NCBI GenBank assembly: GCA_946480295.1
Contig: CAMLIT010000088.1
Coordinates: 1-18,444 of the forward strand
Reading direction: 5' to 3'
Source of the DNA: an uncultured Gemmatimonadota bacterium
Lineage (GTDB): Bacteria > Gemmatimonadota > Gemmatimonadetes > Gemmatimonadales > Gemmatimonadaceae
DNA: 18,444 nt
The notes beneath the pieces are model-generated. The model was given only the letters and a program-made list of their open reading frames with translations. It was not told the origin of the DNA and ran no database searches. A program made the translations under genes and the position numbers. Of the stretch, positions 12,555 through 18,444 are shown piece after piece. Every line of letters begins with the position of its first letter. The first letter of the stretch is position 1.

Positions 12555-14823
12555 TCTCGTAAGCCTCAAAAGCGCGGCGGGAGGCAACGGCCATCACCTG
12601 GCCGAGCTCCTCTCCGCGCTCGCCGAGGCTCCGGATTTCCCGGCCGCCGCCGCGTTCCTGCTGGCACAGGTCGCCGAGATCACGGGCGCGCCGCGCGTGT
12701 GCCTGCTCCGCATCGATCTCGGCCAGGAGGCACTCCATACCGCCGGCTGCATCGGCTTCGAGCACGACGAGGAGCCGGCCATCGCGCTCTCGCTCAACGA
12801 GCTGTCGCACCCGGTCGTCGTGTCGGCGCTGGCGCTCGCGCCGGTGATCGGCCGCGCGCCGCTGTCCGGACGCACGGCCGGCGCCTTCGCGGAATGGACG
12901 GCGCTGCCGATGCCGCAGCCGACCTTCCGCGGCGCCCCCGCGGTGCTCCCGATCTCGCGCGCGCTCGAGCAGCTCGCCGCCGAGCCGGTACAGGTCGTCA
13001 CCTCCGCCGAGCGGCGGCTCGGGAGCGCGCCCGGCGGCATCGTGCTCGTCGACGGCGCCGTCGAGGACGAGGCGCTCCGTGCGGGTGCCGAGTTCGTGTC
13101 GCTCGCCGGGCCCCTCATGGCGCGCCTGGCGACGCTCCAGGATGCCTTCGAGCTGAGCGATCGCTACCGGCAGCAGAAGGAGCGGCTCACGCTGATGGTC
13201 GACTCCCTCCCCGACCCGGTCGTCATCACGAATGCGTCGAACGACATCATCGCGCAGAACCACCGCGCCGAGCGTCTGCTCAACGCGAAGGACGGCGACT
13301 CCGTCGGCCGGCGGCGCGCGATCGAGCTGAACAACCTGCTCTTCACCTCGTTCCTGGCGAAGGCGGTGATGTCCGGTGGGACCCAGGGCGGCGCGCGCGA
13401 GCTGAACCTCGTCGATCCCGACGAGGGCAACGACCTCCTCTTCGAGGTCCTCGCGCATCCGCTCGGCGAGCGCGTCGGCCCGGAAGACGCGGTGCTCTCG
13501 GTGCTGCGCGACGTGACGGACCTCCGACGCGCCGCGAACGAGCTCGAACGTCAGGTCCAGCGCGTGCGCCAGGCCGAGCAGAAGGCCGCCGGCGAGCGCG
13601 ATCGCCTGAACCTGATCCTCGAGAACGTCGCCGACCCGATCCTCGTCACCGACGACCGCTCGAACATCATCCTGATGAACGAGCAGGCGGAGCGCCTCTT
13701 CCAGCCCGCGGAACGTCGCTCGCGCAGCCGCCGCGAGCTGCAGGCGATCCGCGGCAACGACACGAAGTTCACGTCGTTCATCTCCGAGTTCACCCTCCTC
13801 GACGTGGACGCGCGGCGCGAGCGCATGCAGCTCGCCCAGCCGGAGAGCGGCGAGGAGCTCCCCGTCGAGGTGGTCTCCGGGAAGGTGAAGAACGAGCGGG
13901 GCGAGCCGATCGCCATCGTCTCGGTCCTGCACGACCTCCGCAAGGAGGTGGAGATCGAGCGGCTGTACGAGGCGCTGAAGAAGCTCAACGGCGAGCTGGA
14001 AGAGCGCATCCGCGATGCGACCGCGGACCTCGCCGAGCAGAACGCGCGCCTCCAGTGGCAGTCCCAGGAGGTCGAGCGCGCCAACCGGCTCAAGTCCGAG
14101 TTCCTCGCGAGCATGTCGCACGAGCTGCGCACGCCGATCAACGCGCTCATCGGCTACACGGCGCTCCTCCTCGACGGGGTGCTCGGCGAGATCAAGCCGC
14201 GGCAGAAGGACGCGCTCCAGCGCGGGCGCGCCGCCGCCGAGCACCTGCTCGCCCTCATCAACGACATCCTCGACCTCGCGAAGATCGAGGCGGGCAAGAT
14301 GCCGCTGCACCTCGAGGCGGTGGAGCTGCGGAGCGTCATCGGCGAGGTCGCGGTACAGGTCGAGCCGATGCTCCGCAAGAAGGCGCTCGATTTCTCGATC
14401 GTCGTCGGCGACGACTGTCCGATCGTCAACACCGACCGGACGAAGGTGAAGCAGGTGCTCCTCAACCTGCTGTCGAACGCGGTGAAGTTCACGACGCGCG
14501 GCCACGTCTCGATCGAGGCGCAGTGCGCGCCCGGCGGCGTGCGCATCGACGTCGCGGATTCGGGCATCGGCATCCGGGAGGCCGACCTCCAGGCGATCTG
14601 GGAGGACTTCCGCCAGGTCGACCAGTCGCGGACGCGCGAGTACGGCGGCACGGGCCTGGGCCTGAGCATCACCCGCAAGCTGCTCGAGCGGCTCGGCGGG
14701 TCGGTGACGGTGACCAGTCTCTACGGCGAGGGGAGCACGTTCTCCGTATACCTGCCGCTGCGCACCCCGGTCGCGCCGGGCGAGGAGCCGCCGACCGTCG
14801 CGCCGCTGCCGGCGGGGGAGTGA
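12535..14823 (+). CDS. Soluble PAS-containing sensor histidine kinase
   Basis: A 762-aa kinase without membrane segments, hence a cytoplasmic sensor. An N-terminal GAF-like region (about 20-205) is followed by two PAS-like domains (starting near 218 with [18 protein letters not shown], and near 357 with [18 protein letters not shown]), then a long coiled coil (about 475-520), a HisKA domain with [12 protein letters not shown] (phospho-histidine H529), and a complete ATPase: N-box [12 protein letters not shown]1 DSGIGI, G2 GGTGLGLSI. There is no receiver domain. The only start that includes the N-terminus is TTG 12535, inside the end of gvpA (20-base overlap), so expression is probably coupled to gvpA. 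The nearest full response regulator in the window is at 1949-3343. Its location suggests sensing that feeds gas-vesicle control; the signal is unknown. Confidence 0.9.
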   Translation: MSSRTPDLVSLKSAAGGNGHHLAELLSALAEAPDFPAAAAFLLAQVAEITGAPRVCLLRIDLGQEALHTAGCIGFEHDEEPAIALSLNELSHPVVVSALALAPVIGRAPLSGRTAGAFAEWTALPMPQPTFRGAPAVLPISRALEQLAAEPVQVVTSAERRLGSAPGGIVLVDGAVEDEALRAGAEFVSLAGPLMARLATLQDAFELSDRYRQQKERLTLMVDSLPDPVVITNASNDIIAQNHRAERLLNAKDGDSVGRRRAIELNNLLFTSFLAKAVMSGGTQGGARELNLVDPDEGNDLLFEVLAHPLGERVGPEDAVLSVLRDVTDLRRAANELERQVQRVRQAEQKAAGERDRLNLILENVADPILVTDDRSNIILMNEQAERLFQPAERRSRSRRELQAIRGNDTKFTSFISEFTLLDVDARRERMQLAQPESGEELPVEVVSGKVKNERGEPIAIVSVLHDLRKEVEIERLYEALKKLNGELEERIRDATADLAEQNARLQWQSQEVERANRLKSEFLASMSHELRTPINALIGYTALLLDGVLGEIKPRQKDALQRGRAAAEHLLALINDILDLAKIEAGKMPLHLEAVELRSVIGEVAVQVEPMLRKKALDFSIVVGDDCPIVNTDRTKVKQVLLNLLSNAVKFTTRGHVSIEAQCAPGGVRIDVADSGIGIREADLQAIWEDFRQVDQSRTREYGGTGLGLSITRKLLERLGGSVTVTSLYGEGSTFSVYLPLRTPVAPGEEPPTVAPLPAGE

Positions 14824-14924
14824 GCGGGCTGGACGTGGGAGGAGCGGGCAGGGCGTGAACCGGCCCGGGCCACGCGGGTAGAACGAGGCACGACTCACCG
14901 CCTCGCGTTAGGGAGAACGAATTC

Positions 14925-15806
14925 ATGCCCTCCAACACTCGCACCACGCTGCTGCGCGCCTCCGCCGCGGCTCTCGCCGTGGTCGCCGCCGTCGCCTGCT
15001 CGGACAGCGCGAAGAAGTCCGACGTGGATGCCGATCTCGCGCACGACCTCGCGCTGTCGAACCAGGTCGCGGCGCAGCCGGCGTTCAAGGACACCGCCAT
15101 CGCGCCGTCGCCCGCCCCCGCCGCCACGCAGCCGGCCTCGGAGCCGGTGGTGCGCCGGGAGCCGCACCGTGAGCGCGCGCCCCGGCCGGAGCCGCGCCGT
15201 GAGTCGCCACCGCCGCAGCCACAGCCGCGCGAGACGACCCCGGCGCCCGCGCCGGCCCCCGCGCCCGCGCCCGCTCGGGTCGGCGCCGGGACGATGGTTG
15301 GCCTCACCACCGGCGGTCGCGTCTGCACGCAGAGCAACCGGCCCGGCGACAAGATCGTCGCGACGGTCAACACGCCTGTGATCGGCCAGAACGGCGCCGT
15401 GATCCCCGCCGGCTCGAGCGTCGTGCTCGAGGTGGCGTCCATCACGCCGGGCTCCTCGGCGGAGGACGGGACGATCCAGCTCCGCGTGCGCTCCGTCGAC
15501 ATCGACGGCGTGTCGTATCCCGCCTCGGGGAGCGTGACGACGCCGAACCAGCTCGAGCGGTCCACCGTCCCCGGCTCCGGGTCGATGGACAAGAAGAAGG
15601 TGATCGGCGGGGCGATCGCCGGGGCGGTGATCGGCCGGATTCTTGGCCACGACACCAAGGGGACGGTGATCGGGGCGGCCACCGGGGCGGCGGCCGGCGC
15701 GGCGGCGTCGAAGATGGGCACGCAGTACGAAGGCTGCCTCCCCTCCGGCACGACGCTGCGGATGACGCTCGGCGAACCGCTGGTCCTCCAGTCGGCGTCG
15801 CGCTGA
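14925..15806 (+). CDS. Proline-rich lipoprotein with glycine-zipper C-terminus
   Basis: A 293-aa putative outer-membrane or periplasmic lipoprotein. A signal peptide (basic n-region, Ala/Val-rich core) ends in a lipobox VAAVAC with C25 as the lipidated cysteine. It is followed by a long Pro/Arg/Ala linker (about 60-120, with PAPAPAPAPA repeats), a beta-rich domain (about 122-215: VNTPVIGQNGAVIPAGSSVVLEV, GTIQLRVRSVDIDGVSYPASG) reminiscent of TrbI/VirB10-like folds, and a glycine-zipper stretch (GGAIAGAVIGRILG ... GAATGAAAGAAAS, about 226-265). GGGAGA 8 bases before ATG 14925 supports the start. The preceding 101-base gap (14824-14924) holds a GGCCCGGGCC palindrome but no clear terminator. Function unknown; the zipper suggests membrane association or oligomerisation. 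Confidence 0.85.
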   Translation: MPSNTRTTLLRASAAALAVVAAVACSDSAKKSDVDADLAHDLALSNQVAAQPAFKDTAIAPSPAPAATQPASEPVVRREPHRERAPRPEPRRESPPPQPQPRETTPAPAPAPAPAPARVGAGTMVGLTTGGRVCTQSNRPGDKIVATVNTPVIGQNGAVIPAGSSVVLEVASITPGSSAEDGTIQLRVRSVDIDGVSYPASGSVTTPNQLERSTVPGSGSMDKKKVIGGAIAGAVIGRILGHDTKGTVIGAATGAAAGAAASKMGTQYEGCLPSGTTLRMTLGEPLVLQSASR

Positions 15807-15809
15807 CCC

Positions 15810-18444
15810 ATGCCCGGACGACGCGCACCCGCGGGCGGCCGCGGCGCGGGTGCGCGCGTCCTCCAACGCTTCCACCCGCTCGTCCGCGCGTGGTTCCGTG
15901 AGACGCTCGGCACGCCGAGCGTGCCGCAGCAGCGCGGCTGGCCGGTCATCGCGAGCGGCGAGCACACGCTCATCCTCGCGCCGACGGGCACCGGGAAGAC
16001 GCTCACCGCGTTCCTCTGGGAGCTGAACGCGCTCATCGCCGAGGGACAGCACGCGCCGCTGGCGAACGCGGTCCACATCCTGTACGTCTCGCCGCTGAAG
16101 GCGCTCAACAACGACATCCAGCGCAACCTGGAGCGCCCGCTCGCCGAGCTGCGCGAGCGCTTCGCGACGGCGGGCGAACCCTTCCCGGAGATTCGCGTCG
16201 CGGTTCGGACGGGCGACACGCCGGCGTCGGCGCGCGCGCGCATGCTGCGCAAGGCGCCGCACATCCTGATCACGACGCCGGAATCGCTGCACATCATGCT
16301 CACGTCCGTGCGCGGCCGAGGGATGTTCAGCGGCGTGCGCGCGGTGATCGTCGACGAGATCCACGCCATCGCCGGCACCAAACGAGGCGCGCACCTCGCC
16401 CTCACCCTCGAGCGCCTCGAGCGCCTCGCCGAACGTCCCCCGCAGCGCATCGGCCTCTCGGCGACGCAGAAGCCGCTGGAGGAGATCGGGCGATTTCTCG
16501 GTGGGTTGGCGCCCTCCTCGAGGGGCGAGGGTCGAAGGTCGAGGGTCGAGAAGAGCTCAGCCGAACGCCTCGACGCTCGACCCCCGACCCTCGACCCTGC
16601 CGCACCGGCGTACGAGTTCAGAGGTGTGAGCATCGTCGACTGCGGCTTCGTCAAGCCGCTCGAGCTGTCGGTGCGGTCGCCCGTCGAGGACCTGGGGCAC
16701 GTCGGCGGGACGATCTGGCCCGCGGTCACGCCGCTGGTGCTGGAGCAGATCCGGCGCGCGCGCACCACCATCGTCTTCGTCAACAACCGGGGCCAGGCCG
16801 AGCGCATGGCGGCGCGCGTGAACGCGCTCGCCGGCGAGGAGCTCGCGCTGCCCTATCACGGGTCGCTCTCCCGCGAGCGCCGCTTCGTCCTCGAGAACGC
16901 GCTCAAGGCCGGCACCGTGCGCGCGCTGGTCAGCACGAGCTCCCTCGAGCTCGGGATCGACATCGGCTCCGTGGACCTCGTGCTGCAGCTCCAGTCGCCG
17001 AAGCGCGTCGCCACCGGCCTGCAGCGCGTGGGGCGCGCCGGCCACTCGCTCGACGCGGTGAGCCGGGGCGTGTTCGTCCCGACCTTCCGCGACGACGCCG
17101 TGGAGATGCTCGCGATCGTGCGCGGCATGCGCGACGGCGACGTCGAGCCGACGCGCGTCGTGCAGAACGCGCTCGACGTGCTCGCGCAGATCGTGGTCGC
17201 CGCCGTCGCGGTGGACGACTGGACCAGCGCGGAGCTCTTCGCCCTCGTCCGGCGCGCGTACCCGTACCACGCGCTCACGCGCGCGGCATTCGACGAGGTG
17301 CTCGCCATGCTCTCGGGCAAGTACCCCGCCGACGTGGCGTCGGAGCTGGAGGCGCGGATCACCTGGGACCGCACGACCGACCAGCTCGCGCCGGCGCGCG
17401 GGGCGCGCCTCCTCTCCGTCACCTCTGGCGGCACGATCCCCGATCGCGGCTACTACACGGTGACCCTGCCCGACCGCACGCGGCTGGGCGAGCTGGACGA
17501 GGAGTTCGTGCACGAGACGCGCATCGGCGACGTCTTCCAGCTCGGCTCCTCCACCTGGCGCGTCGGGGCGATCGAGCACGATCGCGTCATCGTGACGCCG
17601 GCGCCGGGCGCGCCGGCGCGGATGCCCTTCTGGCACGGCGAGTTCGCCGCCCGCTCCGTGCACCTCGCCGGCCGCGTCGGCGCGCTGCGGCGCGCGCTCG
17701 CCGACGCCCGCACGCGCGACGCGACGGCCGCCATCGCCGGGGAGTACGACGCCGACGAATCCACGGCGCAGTCGCTCGTCGAGTACGTACACGAGCAGCG
17801 CGCCGCGACGCGCCTCGTGCCTGACGAGCGCACCATCGTCGCCGAGCACTTCCGCGACGAGACCGGCGCCGTGCGCATCGTCGTCCACGCCCCCTTCGGC
17901 GCCCGCGTCAACGCCCCCTGGGGGATGGCCCTCGCCTCCCTCATCCGCGAGAAGCTGGGTGCGTACTCCCGCACGCCGGCCGACGCTCCCCATCTCGACC
18001 CTCGACCCTCGACGCTCGCCCCTGAAGTCCAGGTCCAGACCACCGACGACGGCGTCATGCTGCGCCTCGCCGACCTCGCCGGCGCGCCGCCGGTGGACGT
18101 CCTGCGCGAGCTCGACGCCGACGACGCCGAGCGCCGCGTGCTCGAGGAGGTCGGCGGCTCGTCGCTCTTCGGCGCGCGCTTCCGCATGAACGCCGCCCGC
18201 GCGCTCCTCCTCCCGCGCGGCAATCCGCGCCGGCGGATGCCGCTCTGGCTCCAGCGGCTCAAGGCGCAGGACCTGCTGCAGGCGGTGCGCGAGTTCCCGT
18301 CGTTCCCGATCGTCGTCGAGACCTATCGCGACGTCCTCCAGGACGCCTTCGACATGGAGGCCCTGGGCGCGCTGCTGCGCGGGCTCGAGACGGGGGAGAT
18401 CGCGCTGCGTGGCGTGACGACCGAGCTGCCGTCACCCTTCGCCT
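15810..18444 (+). CDS. lhr: Lhr-family DEAD/H-box helicase (3' end beyond the window)
   Basis: The first 878 codons of a large ATP-dependent helicase, running off the right edge without a stop. Helicase motifs are Walker A APTGTGKT (57-64), SPLKALNND, TTPESLH, DEIH (182-185), SAT (217-219), then STSSLELGIDIG and QRVGRAGH of the second RecA domain, followed by the winged-helix and Lhr-core region (SGGTIPDRGYY, LGELDEEFVHETRIGD, HAPFGARVNAPWG). This order is diagnostic of Lhr (large helicase-related), which acts in DNA repair. Two in-frame inserts, at about residues 234-267 and 719-740, are encoded by heptamer repeats and fall between conserved blocks. ATG 15810 lies 3 bases after the lipoprotein stop; no good ribosome site is visible. 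Confidence 0.93.
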   Translation, partial: MPGRRAPAGGRGAGARVLQRFHPLVRAWFRETLGTPSVPQQRGWPVIASGEHTLILAPTGTGKTLTAFLWELNALIAEGQHAPLANAVHILYVSPLKALNNDIQRNLERPLAELRERFATAGEPFPEIRVAVRTGDTPASARARMLRKAPHILITTPESLHIMLTSVRGRGMFSGVRAVIVDEIHAIAGTKRGAHLALTLERLERLAERPPQRIGLSATQKPLEEIGRFLGGLAPSSRGEGRRSRVEKSSAERLDARPPTLDPAAPAYEFRGVSIVDCGFVKPLELSVRSPVEDLGHVGGTIWPAVTPLVLEQIRRARTTIVFVNNRGQAERMAARVNALAGEELALPYHGSLSRERRFVLENALKAGTVRALVSTSSLELGIDIGSVDLVLQLQSPKRVATGLQRVGRAGHSLDAVSRGVFVPTFRDDAVEMLAIVRGMRDGDVEPTRVVQNALDVLAQIVVAAVAVDDWTSAELFALVRRAYPYHALTRAAFDEVLAMLSGKYPADVASELEARITWDRTTDQLAPARGARLLSVTSGGTIPDRGYYTVTLPDRTRLGELDEEFVHETRIGDVFQLGSSTWRVGAIEHDRVIVTPAPGAPARMPFWHGEFAARSVHLAGRVGALRRALADARTRDATAAIAGEYDADESTAQSLVEYVHEQRAATRLVPDERTIVAEHFRDETGAVRIVVHAPFGARVNAPWGMALASLIREKLGAYSRTPADAPHLDPRPSTLAPEVQVQTTDDGVMLRLADLAGAPPVDVLRELDADDAERRVLEEVGGSSLFGARFRMNAARALLLPRGNPRRRMPLWLQRLKAQDLLQAVREFPSFPIVVETYRDVLQDAFDMEALGALLRGLETGEIALRGVTTELPSPFA
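16519..16598. repeat. Heptamer inverted repeat inserted in the helicase gene (insert 1)
   Basis: GAGGGTCGA-type heptamers (16519-16550) are followed, after about 20 bases, by their reverse complement (CTCGACGCTCGACCC..., 16568-16598). Bases 16535-16547 pair with 16586-16598 at 12 of 13 positions, so a hairpin can form. The insert keeps the reading frame and encodes a Ser/Arg/Pro-rich loop between the first and second RecA domains. Confidence 0.8.
17994..18023. repeat. Heptamer array inserted in the helicase gene (insert 2)
   Basis: About four CTCGACC-type heptamer units (the last ones degenerate) in one orientation only. They are in frame and encode a Leu/Asp/Pro/Arg/Ser loop between the conserved stretches LIREKLG and VQVQTTDDGVMLRL. 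The repeat word is the same as in insert 1. Confidence 0.75.

Noticed and set aside
12469..14898. An 809-aa minus-strand open frame opposite the histidine kinase
   Set aside because: The plus strand encodes all kinase motifs. The minus frame has no recognisable domain and mirrors codon bias.
14669..17993. Long minus-strand frames opposite the lipoprotein and Lhr genes
   Set aside because: The plus strand has lipobox, glycine-zipper and helicase motifs in order. The antisense products are low-complexity.

Overview
This is a bacterial window of very high GC with dense coding on both strands. It holds no rRNA, tRNA, integrase or transposase gene that I can see. The GC-rich genes, frequent GTG/TTG starts and short heptamer repeats would fit a Gemmatimonadota-like soil or water bacterium, but that placement is an impression, not something shown by a marker gene.

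Left part (1-5063): A non-coding, repeat-rich stretch (1-658) has inverted GGGACGA heptamer arrays at its two ends and a duplicated ~255-bp composite repeat inside. It is followed on the minus strand by a TIGR01777/YfcH-type NAD(P)-binding epimerase and a 50-aa FlgM-like protein. Divergent from these is a sigma-54-dependent NtrC-type response regulator, then a FliA/WhiG-type (sigma-28 family) sigma factor, and a convergent 211-aa histidine-kinase-like protein with a degenerate ATPase half. A good sigma-28-type promoter faces the FlgM-like gene. A weaker sigma-54-like -24/-12 element precedes the sigma factor. Together these suggest a small regulatory cascade.

Middle (5206-6547): A four-helix membrane protein of unknown function and a deoxynucleoside kinase.

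Gas-vesicle locus (6661-14823): A tightly packed, same-strand series, gvpF/L, gvpG, a double-domain ArsA/Get3-type ATPase, a second gvpF/L, a GvpA-family protein (S/J/M-like), a third gvpF/L, gvpK, gvpJ, gvpA, and then a soluble PAS-containing histidine kinase whose start overlaps the end of gvpA. Most junctions overlap by 4-20 bases or are separated by less than 60, so it reads as one operon. GvpN, GvpC and GvpO are not in the window. The two most unusual points are the ArsA/Get3-like ATPase embedded among the gvp genes and the gvpA/kinase overlap.

Right part (14925-18444): A proline-rich lipoprotein with a glycine-zipper tail and a large Lhr-type DEAD/H helicase cut by the window edge. The helicase and the ArsA-like protein both carry in-frame insertions built from the same kind of heptamer repeats found between genes.
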